Below, in pieces: positions 42,799-52,144 of a stretch of DNA of 64,000 nucleotides (positions within the stretch are counted from its first letter, which is position 1; each line of letters opens with the position of its first letter). Made by a program: the position numbers and the translations under genes. The DNA is from Sutterella wadsworthensis. GTDB lineage: Bacteria; Pseudomonadota; Gammaproteobacteria; Burkholderiales; Burkholderiaceae_F. The notes under the pieces were generated by a model. The model was not told the DNA's origin. It saw only the letters and a list, made by a program, of their open reading frames with translations, and made no database searches. Location: contig NZ_QNRV01000007.1 of assembly GCF_003315195.1 (NCBI RefSeq), forward strand, positions 1-64,000. Reading direction: 5' to 3'.

Positions 42799-45383
42799 CC
42801 GACGACCTTTCACACAAACCCGTCGATGCCAGCGGACAATTACCAGCGGCCGGCGCAGCGAATACTGCGCCGGCTGAGCAGCCTGCCGCAGCGTCGCCGC
42901 AGTCTTCTGCCCCCGCAGAATCCGCCAAAAGCGAAGAGGCGACGGCGTCCTCACCTGCTCCCCAGCCCTTGGAAGTCGGCCGCAGCCCTGCCGTTGTTTT
43001 TCTGCGCCGCACGGCCTATGTCCTGCTTTCTGCGGCGATCATGACCGTGGGTTTATACGGCGGGTATGCTGTTCTCAAAAATCGCGCGGCCTCGGAAGCT
43101 GCGCCGCCGCTCCTCGAAGGCATTCCCTTTTCGAGCGTGCTTTACTCGCGAGAAAACGTCCTCCTTCGCGTCGTACCGGCCGCTGACGGCATCTTCCGCG
43201 TTAAAACACCCCTCGAATCGATCGATCCCAAACTGGTTGAAGCCACCATCGCCTATGAGGACCGGAACTTCTATAAGCACCCGGGCTTTGATCTTCTGGC
43301 GCTGATTCGCTCGGCCGCCAGCACCTACATCGGCGGCTGGCGCACCGGCGCGTCGACGATCACCATGCAGCTTGCCCGCATGCGGCTCCATCTGCAGACA
43401 GATACACCCGACGGGAAACTTCGGCAGATCTGGCATGCGATGCGCTACGAAGCGCATTACACGAAGCGGCAGATTCTTGAGGCCTACCTCAACCTCGCGC
43501 CCTACGGCAGCAATGTGGAGGGCGCAGAAGCTGCCGCAGCCGTATGGTTCCATAAAGAGGCTTCCCATCTCACGCCGGCAGAAGTCGCAGCGCTCGCCGT
43601 TATTCCGCAGAATCCCGTCAAACGGCGCCCTTACCCCCAAGGCAGCACGCCGCTCGATACCGCGCGGCTGCGGCTCGCACGGATCCTCGTGGAGCAAGGC
43701 GTTTATCCGCCCTCGGCCGCCGCGGCGCTGCGAGCGCCGCTGGAGGTTTTCGGTCCGGAACACCTCCCTTTTCTCGCTCCCCACTACGCGCAAACGGTTC
43801 TGAACCGCATAGTGGGGACCCCGGAGCGGTCAGAACCCAACGCTGACGAAACGGCTTTCAAAGCGGGAAAACTTAAAGGGACGCTTTCGCTCGATGTTCA
43901 ATCGGCAATGGAAGCGCTCGTTCGTGAAACCATTGCACGGCTCTCGCCTTGGGGCGTGAAGAATGCCGCCCTTTCGGTGGTTGACGCCCGCGACCGTTCC
44001 GTGCTCGCCATGGTGGGCTCGGCAAACTTCTTTGACCCCTCAATTCAGGGCGAGGTCAATGCCTGGACGGCCAAGCGAAGCCCTGGTTCCATGCTGAAGC
44101 CCTTCACCTATGCGCTCGCACTCGATCAAGGGCTTATTCACGAAAAGACGGTCTTGATCGACAGCCCGATCGCCATCGGCGGATGGGCCCCGGACAATGC
44201 AGACGGCAGCTTCCGGGGGCCGCTCTCCGCCGAAGATGCATTGGTGCTCTCGCGCAATATTCCGGCGGTCGATTTGGAAAAGCGCCTCAGTCCCGGGCTT
44301 TATGAATTCCTCAAACGCGCCGGCGTCGAGCTCACCCATGATAAAAATTGGTACGGGCTCTCCCTTGTTTTGGGGGGCGCAGAAATCACCATGGCTGACG
44401 CCGCCAAGCTCTACGCCATGGTCGCGGGGGAAGGACTCCTTCGGCCGCTGCGGCTTCTGGAAGCTCAAGCCTCCCCAGCCGAGGCCGATCCGCTTTCGCG
44501 TGAAGCGCAGTTTGTCCTTCGCCGCATGCTCGCTTCGCGCGGAGAATCGGTGACGATTCGCGGCGCGAGCCGCGAGCTCCTCTATAAAACCGGAACCAGC
44601 AACGGCTGGCGCGATGCATGGACCGCCGGCATGGTCGGTCCCTATGTCATCGTCGTGTGGCTCGGCGACTTTGCCGGACGTCCCAACCCGCAGCTTCAGG
44701 GCGCGCATCTTGCCGCCCCGCTCTTTCGCGCGGCGGCTTTGCGTCTGGGGAGCATCCCCGCCCTCGACTGGCCGACCGTGGTCAGTGCTCAGCAAGAGGC
44801 CGAAGACAAACATTTAAAAGTTGCTCTAGAACCGGTCTGCGCGGCAACGGGCGACCTGGATATTCGGCTCTGCAGCCGGCGAACCAACGCCTGGATCCTT
44901 CCCGGCCGCACCTCCGTGCGGGATTCAGGTGTTTTTCGCGAAATTTGGATTGACAAAGAAACCGGGCTTCGGGCCTGCGGCCCCGGTCCCGGCATTGAAA
45001 GACGCGTTTGGGAATTTTGGCCGACGCACTTTCAAAAGGTCTTTCTGGCGGCGGGCATCGCCAAGGAGCCGCCCCCGCCATACACGGCCCAATGTGCTGA
45101 ACGCTTGGGCGTCCCAGGGGGCCGCGCACCGGTGATCACCTCTCCCAAAGCGGGAGCCGCCATTTACTCGCCTGCCGGCTTTGACGCAGCCCGTGTGCTC
45201 CTCGCTGCGGGGGCCGATCCGGACGCCGCCATTCTCTATTGGTATGCCGACGGCGCATTTCTGGGTGCCCGCCGAGTCGGCAAGGCGCTCGAATGGTCTG
45301 CACCCGCCGGTACGCATGAACTCGCTGTTGTGGATGATCTCGGGCGCACGAGCACGATGCGCCTGACGATCAGACGCCGATAA
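42795..45383 (+). CDS. pbpC: Penicillin-binding protein 1C
   Basis: 862 aa bifunctional peptidoglycan enzyme. Residues 1-65 are a Pro/Ala-rich cytoplasmic tail, unusually long; one transmembrane helix follows (about 70-90). The GT51 glycosyltransferase domain has YEDRNFYKHPG and GASTITMQLARM. The transpeptidase domain has the active Ser in SPGSMLKP (near 430), SRN in LVLSRNIP and KTGTSNG. The last 100 residues are the PbpC-specific C-terminal domain. Translation is coupled to the macroglobulin gene (ATGA overlap). After the stop a GGCCGGC/GCCGGCC hairpin without U-tract lies at 45402-45420. Confidence 0.94.
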   Translation: MTDDLSHKPVDASGQLPAAGAANTAPAEQPAAASPQSSAPAESAKSEEATASSPAPQPLEVGRSPAVVFLRRTAYVLLSAAIMTVGLYGGYAVLKNRAASEAAPPLLEGIPFSSVLYSRENVLLRVVPAADGIFRVKTPLESIDPKLVEATIAYEDRNFYKHPGFDLLALIRSAASTYIGGWRTGASTITMQLARMRLHLQTDTPDGKLRQIWHAMRYEAHYTKRQILEAYLNLAPYGSNVEGAEAAAAVWFHKEASHLTPAEVAALAVIPQNPVKRRPYPQGSTPLDTARLRLARILVEQGVYPPSAAAALRAPLEVFGPEHLPFLAPHYAQTVLNRIVGTPERSEPNADETAFKAGKLKGTLSLDVQSAMEALVRETIARLSPWGVKNAALSVVDARDRSVLAMVGSANFFDPSIQGEVNAWTAKRSPGSMLKPFTYALALDQGLIHEKTVLIDSPIAIGGWAPDNADGSFRGPLSAEDALVLSRNIPAVDLEKRLSPGLYEFLKRAGVELTHDKNWYGLSLVLGGAEITMADAAKLYAMVAGEGLLRPLRLLEAQASPAEADPLSREAQFVLRRMLASRGESVTIRGASRELLYKTGTSNGWRDAWTAGMVGPYVIVVWLGDFAGRPNPQLQGAHLAAPLFRAAALRLGSIPALDWPTVVSAQQEAEDKHLKVALEPVCAATGDLDIRLCSRRTNAWILPGRTSVRDSGVFREIWIDKETGLRACGPGPGIERRVWEFWPTHFQKVFLAAGIAKEPPPPYTAQCAERLGVPGGRAPVITSPKAGAAIYSPAGFDAARVLLAAGADPDAAILYWYADGAFLGARRVGKALEWSAPAGTHELAVVDDLGRTSTMRLTIRRR

Positions 45384-45568
45384 TCACGAGAACCCGGCAC
45401 GGCCGGCTGTCTGCCGGCCAAGGGTCTGGAAGAACCGATTGGCGCAAGGTCTAACACTTTTTTATAAATTCCTATGTTTGACCTCAGCGTTCCCGCACTA
45501 ACCTTGTCATATCTGAACAATGATTCAGAAATCGCCGCAATGGCTATTGCAAAGAAAGGAGCTTTGTT

Positions 45569-46126
45569 ATGAAGAAGAGGTTTGCTGCAGCCGCCGGCAG
45601 CGGCTCCGGATTTCGACGCTCGCTCGGCGCTTTGGCTTTGATGCTCACCTGCGGCGTCTTTGCCGCTTTCTCAGCCCTGCCTTCACCGGCATTGGCCGGC
45701 CCGCCGCCCGGCATGCACCATCCCGGGCCCGGCTTTGGCGGTCCTGGTCATCGCCCGGGCTTCCGCCCCGGCCCGCCTCCGCCCCCGCCGAGATACCATC
45801 GCGGCTGGCACCCTCGTCCTTGGTACCGCAGCTGGGGTTTCTGGGCGCCGACGATTACGGTCGGCACGATCCTCGGCGCAGAGCTCTATCGCTCCTCGAC
45901 GCCGCGCTATGTTGAGGTCCCGGTGCAGACGGTTCCCGTCACGCCGAGCACGTCCTATGCGGCCGCGGCTCCCGCGGCATCGGGCGCTGCCGGATCCGGC
46001 AGCTATCCGTGGTATTGGTGCTCGAGCGAACAAGGATACTTCCCGACCGTTCGCTCCTGCCCGCTCGGCTGGGAGACCGTGATGGGTTCGAGCAGCACAA
46101 CGCCTCCCGCGCCGCCCGCTCCCTAA
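45569..46126 (+). CDS. Small secreted Pro/Gly/His-rich protein
   Basis: 185 aa. Signal peptide about residues 1-43 (hydrophobic ALALMLTCGVFAAFSALP, cleavage after ALA). Then a PGPGFGGPGHRPG-type low-complexity part with Pro, Gly, His and Arg, a short hydrophobic segment (TITVGTILGAELY), and a C-terminal YWCSSEQGYFPTVRSC motif with two Cys that may form a disulfide. Similar small proteins with a YWC...C tail are common in Burkholderiales; function unknown. Good ribosome site AAAGGAG. Own terminator follows. Confidence 0.8.
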   Translation: MKKRFAAAAGSGSGFRRSLGALALMLTCGVFAAFSALPSPALAGPPPGMHHPGPGFGGPGHRPGFRPGPPPPPPRYHRGWHPRPWYRSWGFWAPTITVGTILGAELYRSSTPRYVEVPVQTVPVTPSTSYAAAAPAASGAAGSGSYPWYWCSSEQGYFPTVRSCPLGWETVMGSSSTTPPAPPAP

Positions 46127-46131
46127 ACGGC

Positions 46132-46173
46132 AAATGCCCGCCCGAAATCATTGAATGATTCCCGGCGGGCATT
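46132..46173. terminator. Bidirectional terminator
   Basis: AAATGCCCGCC (46132-46142) pairs with GGCGGGCATTT (46163-46173 region), and an inner AATCAT/ATGATT extends the hairpin. T-runs flank it on both strands. It serves the secreted-protein gene (+) and purF (-). Confidence 0.85.
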
Positions 46174-46222
46174 TTCATGAACCCAAACGGCTATCGTTTA
46201 GCTCCGACAAGAGCATTCGGCG

Positions 46223-47734
46223 TTATTCGTTTGCGCCTTCGCCTTCTTCATCGTCCTGAGCCTTGGGCTGAGGAGCGGCCTGAGCTTGGCTCAGGCGATC
46301 GAGATATTCGCTCGTCACGTCGCCCGTGACATAAACGCCGTCAAAGCACGAGCAATCGAAGGCCGGAATCGACGGGTTCAAATCCGAAAGCGCATTCTTC
46401 AGGCCGTCAAGCGTCTGGAAGATCACCTTGTCGGCGCCGATCACTTCAGCCACAGCGTCCGCATCCTTGCCGTCGCCGCAGATCAGTTCCGACTTCGTCG
46501 GCATATCAATGCCGTAGACATTCGGGAACATCACGCGGGGCGCAGAAGAAGCAACATAGACCTTCTTTGCGCCGGACTCGCGCGCCATACGGACGATTTC
46601 CTTCATCGTCGTGCCGCGCACGATGGAGTCGTCAACGAGCAGCAGGTTCTTGCCTTCAAATTCCACGGGCATGGCGTTGAGTTTTTGACGCACGCTCTTC
46701 TTGCGGGTCGTCTGCCCGGGCATGATGAAGGTGCGGCCGATATAGCGATTTTTAATGAACCCTTCGCGGTAGGGGAGCTCAAGCTGCTTGGCGAGCTCCT
46801 GCGCACACGGCCGAGAGCTGTCCGGGATCGGCATGACGACGTCAACATCCTTGAGGTCAATCGTCTTTTTCACCGTTTCGGCCAAATAAACGCCGAGATT
46901 GAGGCGGGCGCCATAGACGCTGATGCCGTCAATGAGGGAATCCGGACGCGCAAAATAGACGTATTCGAAAGCGCAGGGATTCTTCACTGGATTCTCGGCG
47001 CACTGACGCGTTTCAACGTTCCCCTTGAAATCGATCCAAAGCGCTTCGCCGGGTTCCAGATCGCGTTCGAGCTTAAAGCCGAGCCCCACCATCGTCACCG
47101 ATTCCGAGCTCACCATCCATTCGCGTTCGCCGTTGGCAGCAATCGCCGAACCGAAGCAGATCGGCCGAATGGCATGCGGATCACGGAAGGCAAGGAGCCC
47201 CTTGCCGGCAATCAGCGCCACCACGGCGTAGGAGCCCCGCACGCGCTTATGTACGGCCGCGACGGCCTTGAAGATGCCGTCAGCGTCAAGACTGCCGCCG
47301 TCGCAGACGCGGGAGATTTCATTGGCTAAAACGTTGAGCAGCACTTCCGAATCGCTCGTCGTGTTGATATGACGATGATCGTGCTCGTACAGATCCTGCT
47401 TAAGCGCCTCGGCATTGGTCAGGTTGCCGTTGTGAGCGAGCATGATGCCGTAAGGCGCATTGACGTAAAAGGGCTGCGACTCCTGATTCGAACTCGCACA
47501 GCCCTGCGTCGGGTAGCGCACGTGACCGATGCCGACATTGCCCGTCAGATCACGCATGTTGCGCGTACGGAAGACGTCGCGCACCAGGCCCATGGCCTTA
47601 TGAATGTGGAACTGCAGACCGTCGAGCGTCGCAATGCCCGCCGCATCCTGACCGCGGTGCTGCAAAAGGAGCAGCGCGTCGTAGAGGCGTTGATTAACAG
47701 GTTCATTGGAAAGGAGGGCAACAATGCCGCACAT
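46223..47734 (-). CDS. purF: Amidophosphoribosyltransferase
   Basis: 503 aa; first committed step of purine synthesis, PRPP plus glutamine to 5-phosphoribosylamine. The N-terminal MCGIVALL gives the catalytic Cys of the class II glutaminase; the PRPP-binding loop LLLVDDSIVRGTT is near residue 370. The C-terminal tail is acidic. Start at 47734 has GAGGATTAC upstream. Lies after cvpA in the order conserved in many proteobacteria, with a 176-nt gap that holds an AAAGCCGC/GCGGCTTT hairpin at 47838-47869. Confidence 0.96.
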   Translation of the reverse strand: MCGIVALLSNEPVNQRLYDALLLLQHRGQDAAGIATLDGLQFHIHKAMGLVRDVFRTRNMRDLTGNVGIGHVRYPTQGCASSNQESQPFYVNAPYGIMLAHNGNLTNAEALKQDLYEHDHRHINTTSDSEVLLNVLANEISRVCDGGSLDADGIFKAVAAVHKRVRGSYAVVALIAGKGLLAFRDPHAIRPICFGSAIAANGEREWMVSSESVTMVGLGFKLERDLEPGEALWIDFKGNVETRQCAENPVKNPCAFEYVYFARPDSLIDGISVYGARLNLGVYLAETVKKTIDLKDVDVVMPIPDSSRPCAQELAKQLELPYREGFIKNRYIGRTFIMPGQTTRKKSVRQKLNAMPVEFEGKNLLLVDDSIVRGTTMKEIVRMARESGAKKVYVASSAPRVMFPNVYGIDMPTKSELICGDGKDADAVAEVIGADKVIFQTLDGLKNALSDLNPSIPAFDCSCFDGVYVTGDVTSEYLDRLSQAQAAPQPKAQDDEEGEGANE

Positions 47735-47910
47735 GGATGTAATCCTCGATTAGGCCGGGGTGAACGCCCGAAGAGAAAATAGGAAAAAGGGAAAAAACAG
47801 TAACTTTGCGCGCATGGGCTATAACGGCACAATGCGCAAAGCCGCCCGGACGAGTCTCGGAGCGGCTTTGAGTGAAAACTTGCACATGATATGAATGAGC
47901 CCTGCCTCTC

Positions 47911-48414
47911 TCAGCTGCGGCGATAAGACCGGCGCATGTCAGCGAGCCATGCCGGCAGATAGGGCATCGACCAATTGATGATCGTTTCCGTCGGTCCGAT
48001 CAGCACGGACTGCTGCCACATACGGCTTTCATGGATGGAAGCGGGCATACCGAAAAAGAAGACACAGGCGCAGACAACCACAATGCCGCGCAGGAAGCCG
48101 AAAACGGCGCCCAGAGCGCGGTCTTCAAAGCGCAGCGCCGCCGTTTCAAGCAGACGCCGAATAATGGCCGAAAGCAGTCCCACCACAAAGAGGCAGGCCA
48201 CAACGATCAGGACAGCCGCAATGATGACGCGCGGCAGCCATCCGATGCTTTCAAGCGGAATGTGTTCGGCGACAACCGCGGAATAGTTCATCGCCAGAAA
48301 GATGCCTGCAACCCAGCCGGCAATGGCCAGCACTTCACGCAGCACGCCGCGCATGATTCCAACAATGGTGGAAAGTGCGAGAACGGCAATGATGATCCAG
48401 TCGATTTCCGTCAT
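47911..48414 (-). CDS. cvpA: CvpA family membrane protein
   Basis: 167 aa with four hydrophobic helices (DWIIIAVLALSTIVGIMRG; GWVAGIFLAMNYS; VIIAAVLIVVACLFVVG; GAVFGFLRGIVVVCACVFFF). The glycine-rich pattern and position before purF identify CvpA, required for colicin V production in E. coli and linked to envelope homeostasis. Inner membrane. Confidence 0.93.
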   Translation of the reverse strand: MTEIDWIIIAVLALSTIVGIMRGVLREVLAIAGWVAGIFLAMNYSAVVAEHIPLESIGWLPRVIIAAVLIVVACLFVVGLLSAIIRRLLETAALRFEDRALGAVFGFLRGIVVVCACVFFFGMPASIHESRMWQQSVLIGPTETIINWSMPYLPAWLADMRRSYRRS

Positions 48415-48522
48415 GAGTGCGCTGCAGGCGGGAGATAAATGAGTGAGAGAAAATAGGGAGCTTTACGCTGCCCGTTTCCGGCTGCCTCAAGAGCGCCGCC
48501 GGACTTCTCTTAAAAAGGCTAC

Positions 48523-48528
48523 ATTGTA
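48523..48528 (-). promoter_or_regulatory. Likely -10 box of the cvpA-purF operon (TACAAT)
   Basis: TACAAT on the minus strand, 109 nt before the cvpA start and just after the SPOR gene. The -35 region is weak (AGTCCG-like). Confidence 0.4.
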
Positions 48529-48607
48529 CCGAAAATTGTCTGCCGGACTTTCGATTCCCTCGGAGGTTTTATGACCCCGAAGCGACCTGCTGTCCGGCCT
48601 CAAAGCA

Positions 48608-49963
48608 TTAATCTTTTTTCGCCAGATAGGGCTTTTGAGCGATGCCGTTAAGCATGATCGTACCCCGTACGCCTTCGGCTTCAGATTTCTCGGCATAAAG
48701 CCCCACACGAACCTTCCAAAGTGCGCCGCCCTCATTGGTACGGTACGCGGGGAGCCCCAGGAGCGCGAGTTTTTTCACTGTGCGCTCCGCGGCGGCTTCG
48801 TTGCTCGTAGCGACAACCTGCACATACCAGCCCTTGCCCGTGGGCGGCGCGATGCCGGCTGACTTTGCGGCCGGCTGCGGCTTCTGAGCCGGTTTCTGAG
48901 CCTTTGGATCGGGCTTTGCCGCCGTCTTCTCGGCAGGTTTGGCAGGCGTTTTTTCGGCCTTTTCAGATTTCGCCGCCTGCGCTGGCGCTGCCGTCTTGCC
49001 GGGCTGCTTCGGAGCGGCCTCGGCGGCTCCTTTCGCTTCACGCTCAAGATTGGCTTTAGCAGTCGACTCCGCGCGGCCCATAGACGTATCCGACACATCC
49101 ACGTCGCCCGCCTGAGCACGATCCCCGTGAGCCGCCGGCGGCACATTCAGCGTTGTGCTCGTCTCGCTTTCTTTAGGAATATTGATGTCGGTACTCTCGA
49201 GCTTAGACGTGTCGATCGGCGGTTCGTTATCGATCACGAAAGGCGCGGCAACCACCGCGGCCATCAGAAGAACAGCCGCTCCCACCATGCGGTGCTTAGT
49301 GCGTCGGCGGGCAAGCAGCTCCGCATCCGTGAGCGGACGACGAGCCGGACGTTCAGCGGCGCGTTCACGTTCGGCCTGAGCGCGCACTTGTTCGCGCGGC
49401 ACGGGCTTCAAGGCCGGTTTAAGAACTTCAGCATCTTCGCTCTCACCTGCCGCCGCAGGGGACGGATCCGGTTCCTGGCGAGGTTCAGGCATGACAAAAG
49501 GCGCCTGCGCAGCCGGAGCGCCTGCGGCCTCGGGCGCCAGAATTTGAGCGGCCTCCGGTGCAGAGACGCTTTCGGCTGAAGCCCCCCATTGGGGCTCTTT
49601 TTTATCCGTCGTCGGCGCATGAATACCATACGGATCCCAGGGGGCTGCTTTAGGCGCAGTCGGCGCTGCGGCTTGGCGTTCCGGCGGCTGAGGCGCTTGA
49701 GGAGGAGCACTTTGCTCCCCAGCGGTCTGAGCCGCAGGTTCAGCAAAGTCAAAGGGCGGAGGTTCCGTCGGCTGAGCGGACGGTGCCGTCTGCCCGCCCG
49801 TCTGCGTTCCCTCATTGAATCGTCCTAATGACGGCTCCGTTCTCGGTCCAAAGGTGGGTTCGGCATGCGGCGCGGCAGTGCCAGCCTCTTCCGGCGTTTG
49901 CATCGTCGCGAGCTTCACCCCTTCAGGGCGTTGATTTTTCCGGAAAGGATTAAAGAACGACAT
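48608..49963 (-). CDS. SPOR-domain cell-division protein (DedD-like)
   Basis: 451 aa. Cytoplasmic N-terminal part rich in Pro, Ala and Gln; basic stretch RRTKHR followed by one transmembrane helix (MVGAAVLLMAAVVAAPFVI, near 230-250); then a periplasmic Ala/Lys/Pro-rich linker and a C-terminal SPOR domain (GKGWYVQVVATSNEAAAERTVKKL; KVRVGLYAEKSEAEGV). SPOR domains bind denuded glycan strands at the septum. Position between folC and cvpA is the usual one in Burkholderiales, here interrupted by a cupin gene. Confidence 0.88.
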   Translation of the reverse strand: MSFFNPFRKNQRPEGVKLATMQTPEEAGTAAPHAEPTFGPRTEPSLGRFNEGTQTGGQTAPSAQPTEPPPFDFAEPAAQTAGEQSAPPQAPQPPERQAAAPTAPKAAPWDPYGIHAPTTDKKEPQWGASAESVSAPEAAQILAPEAAGAPAAQAPFVMPEPRQEPDPSPAAAGESEDAEVLKPALKPVPREQVRAQAERERAAERPARRPLTDAELLARRRTKHRMVGAAVLLMAAVVAAPFVIDNEPPIDTSKLESTDINIPKESETSTTLNVPPAAHGDRAQAGDVDVSDTSMGRAESTAKANLEREAKGAAEAAPKQPGKTAAPAQAAKSEKAEKTPAKPAEKTAAKPDPKAQKPAQKPQPAAKSAGIAPPTGKGWYVQVVATSNEAAAERTVKKLALLGLPAYRTNEGGALWKVRVGLYAEKSEAEGVRGTIMLNGIAQKPYLAKKD

Positions 49964-50000
49964 GGGAACGCCTCGAGCATTACAAGCAATAAAAACAGTA

Positions 50001-50051
50001 TGAGCTTCACCGCTCGTCCTCTTCTATGACCGAAGACAATGGTGAAGCTCA
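50001..50051 (-). terminator. Terminator of the cupin gene
   Basis: TGAGCTTCACC (50001-50011) and GGTGAAGCTCA (50041-50051) are exact complements; on the minus strand the hairpin is followed by TACTGTTTTTATTG. The loop is long (29 nt). Confidence 0.65.
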
Positions 50052-50114
50052 CAAAATTCTATCAGCGGTCCTGTCGGCCGCCCTATCGTTCTAACTTTTC
50101 GATAAGAAGAAATT

Positions 50115-50501
50115 TCAGTGCCACGGCGCCTTTTCTTCGCAAGGCATCCCGTCGGTCATCGTAAAGCCCTCGAGACTGCCGCACTTCGTTTGAATACAGA
50201 CAAAGCGCATAGCCTCGGTCGGCAATGCCCGAATGGCGCGCTTAGCTGCCGGCGCCACACGGAGCCAGTCGCCGGCACGAAGCGCAATCACCTCGCCGTC
50301 AAGCCAGATTTCGCCAGCGCCAGAAAGGATCCCGTAGAGCTCCTCATTTTGCCGGTGCGCATGCACAAACGGTACGGCAGCACCAGCTGGCAAGTCATTG
50401 ACAGAGACTTCACAGCCCGTTAGGCCAAGCTCATCATGGAGCTCCGTGCGGGCGTCGCCAGAAGCATGAATGAGCGTGAAGTTCTTCTTGGATGAATTCA
50501 T
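50115..50501 (-). CDS. Single-domain cupin protein
   Basis: 128 aa from the ATG at 50501. Metal-binding cupin motif 1 is PFVHAHRQNEELYGILSGAGEIWLDG (His, His, Glu) and motif 2 the GDWLRVAPAAKRAIRAL stretch. Such small cupins bind a metal and act as isomerases, dioxygenases or ligand sensors; the substrate cannot be told. A longer frame up to 50573 is open, but its ATG has no ribosome site and overlaps an operator-like repeat. The gene has its own promoter with a palindrome in the spacer and its own terminator, so it is an insertion in the folC-SPOR order. Confidence 0.85.
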   Translation of the reverse strand: MNSSKKNFTLIHASGDARTELHDELGLTGCEVSVNDLPAGAAVPFVHAHRQNEELYGILSGAGEIWLDGEVIALRAGDWLRVAPAAKRAIRALPTEAMRFVCIQTKCGSLEGFTMTDGMPCEEKAPWH

Positions 50502-50564
50502 GATTTTTATCCATTGATTGTAAGAGCAGGGAAGTTCATTAACGAAAGGGAAGATCTCAAAGTG

Positions 50565-50578
50565 GTTCGACATCGAAT
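50565..50578. promoter_or_regulatory. Second operator-like half-matched palindrome
   Basis: GTTCGACATCGAAT at 50565-50578 resembles the perfect palindrome at 50633-50648 with two changes. It lies between the hairpin and the cupin start. Confidence 0.45.
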
Positions 50579-50591
50579 TATTTATTTCGTT

Positions 50592-50619
50592 AAAAGCCGC
50601 TCTGTGGTGGGAGCGGCTT
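50592..50619 (-). terminator. Hairpin with U-tract directly after the cupin promoter
   Basis: AAGCCGCTC (50594-50602) pairs with GAGCGGCTT (50611-50619), 8-nt loop, followed on the minus strand by TTTT. It can end transcripts from folC, but it also lies at the very 5' end of any transcript from the promoter at 50628-50656, so it could act as an attenuator or a protective 5' hairpin. Confidence 0.65.
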
Positions 50620-50627
50620 CGATCGTT

Positions 50628-50656
50628 ATGTTAGTTCGATATCGAACTTTTGTCAA
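50628..50656 (-). promoter_or_regulatory. Sigma-70 promoter with palindromic operator in the spacer
   Basis: Minus strand: TTGACA (50656-50651), a 17-nt spacer, TAACAT (50633-50628). The spacer contains most of the perfect 16-nt palindrome AGTTCGATATCGAACT (50633-50648). A dimeric repressor bound here would block RNA polymerase. The regulated gene should be the cupin. Confidence 0.7.
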
Positions 50657-50736
50657 CAGACAAATATCTTCTCCGCGAACCTGCGCTTCCTCGGGCAGAC
50701 TCGCGGAGAATCTTCAAGGACCCCGGACGCTGATGA

Positions 50737-52080
50737 TCACCGGCGCAGTCCTTCCTTAGCAAAGACCTCAAGCGCTTCGCCGACCGTCACGAAGGATCCG
50801 AAAATAATGATGCGCACTGGCGCCGCAGGCTCGTCCTCGGCTGAGAGGCGAGCGGCATAAAGCGCGTCCGCAATGGTCGGAAAGGATTCAATCGCACGCT
50901 CCTTCACGCCGCCCTCGAGCATCTTAGCTTTGAGCGCCTCGGCCGAGCCCCCTCGCGGACCGGGCAAGCCGGCAATGAACCAGCGATCGATTTCCGGCGC
51001 TGTCAGTCGGACCACCTGAGCACGATCCTTATCTTCGAGCATGCCGAAAACGGCCAAGGTCTTTTCTCCTGGCTTTCGGGAGACATGAAGGTTTTCTGCC
51101 AAGACACCCGCCGCCTGAGGGTTGTGCCCCACATCGAGGAGCGTCGTGCAGGGCTGGGTCGTAATCTCTTCAAAACGCGCCGTGATGCGTACCTGAGTGA
51201 GGCCGGCAGCGGCGGCGGCTTCCGTCACGGGAAGACGATTGAGGAGCGAAATAATCGCTGCAAGGGCGCCCGCCGCGTTGCGGTATTGATTTTCACCCTG
51301 GAGCGCAGGCCGCGGCAGCTGCCAGCTGAGGTCGCCCATGCGGAATTGGAATGACCCGTCAAGATGCTCCGTCACACTGAAATCGCGGTTGATGAGCAGA
51401 AGCTTCGCGCCGATTTCGGCAGCGTAGCCAACCAGCGTTGACGGCGGATTGGGGTCCGAGCAGATGGCCGGCCGCCCGGAGCGGTAGATATGCGCCTTCT
51501 CGACGGCGATTGCTTCTCGAGTGTTCCCCAGAAATGCCGTATGGTCAATGCCGATCGCCGCCACAATAGAAACGTCCGGATCGACGGCATTCATGGCATC
51601 GAGCCGGCCGCCCAAGCCGATTTCGAGGATCACTACGTCTGGATGCGCATTCTGAAAAAGTTTGAGCACCGCGAGGCCGGTGTATTCGAAGTACGAGAGC
51701 GTCATCCCGCCTCGTGCGGACTCCACTTCGCCAAAGGCAGCGATCAGCGCCTCGTCCGAGACTTCCTCACCACTGAGGAGCGCGCGTTCATTGAAGCGAA
51801 TGAGGTGCGGCGACGTATGCATGGCCGTACGGAACCCTGCCTCGCGCCAAATGCGCTCCATGACGGCGCAGGTGGACCCTTTGCCGTTCGTGCCGGCAAC
51901 CGTGACGACGGGACATTCAAACTTAATCCCCATGCGGGCGATCATCGTCTGCATGCGCTCCAACCCCATATCGATGGGCTTATCGTGGAGCTTCTCAATG
52001 AACTCGAGCCATTGATTAAGCGAAGCACCGGCAGCAGGCGCCTGATGCGGCGCAGAAACAGAGACTACGGGGATAGTCAT
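50737..52080 (-). CDS. folC: Dihydrofolate synthase / folylpolyglutamate synthase
   Basis: 447 aa. ATP-binding VAGTNGKGST near residue 60, the Mur-ligase-like HTSPHLIRFNERALLSG, and VGHNPQAAG in the C-terminal domain identify FolC, which adds glutamate to dihydropteroate and folates. Start at 52080 chosen because the upstream extension runs through a terminator hairpin. Follows accD as usual, though with a terminator in between. Confidence 0.93.
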   Translation of the reverse strand: MTIPVVSVSAPHQAPAAGASLNQWLEFIEKLHDKPIDMGLERMQTMIARMGIKFECPVVTVAGTNGKGSTCAVMERIWREAGFRTAMHTSPHLIRFNERALLSGEEVSDEALIAAFGEVESARGGMTLSYFEYTGLAVLKLFQNAHPDVVILEIGLGGRLDAMNAVDPDVSIVAAIGIDHTAFLGNTREAIAVEKAHIYRSGRPAICSDPNPPSTLVGYAAEIGAKLLLINRDFSVTEHLDGSFQFRMGDLSWQLPRPALQGENQYRNAAGALAAIISLLNRLPVTEAAAAAGLTQVRITARFEEITTQPCTTLLDVGHNPQAAGVLAENLHVSRKPGEKTLAVFGMLEDKDRAQVVRLTAPEIDRWFIAGLPGPRGGSAEALKAKMLEGGVKERAIESFPTIADALYAARLSAEDEPAAPVRIIIFGSFVTVGEALEVFAKEGLRR

Positions 52081-52102
52081 AGCAGTGAAATCCAACTCAT
52101 CG

Positions 52103-52144
52103 AAAAAACAATAAAGACACGGGCTGCGGATGCATGCCCGTGTC
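52103..52144 (-). terminator. Terminator after accD
   Basis: GACACGGGC (52116-52124) pairs with GCCCGTGTC (52136-52144); on the minus strand TTTATTGTTTTTTCG follows. It separates accD from folC. Confidence 0.75.

Noticed and set aside
47838-47869. AAAGCCGC/GCGGCTTT hairpin between cvpA and purF as a terminator
   Set aside because: No U-tract follows on the minus strand; cvpA-purF read-through is likely, so it is mentioned only in the purF entry.
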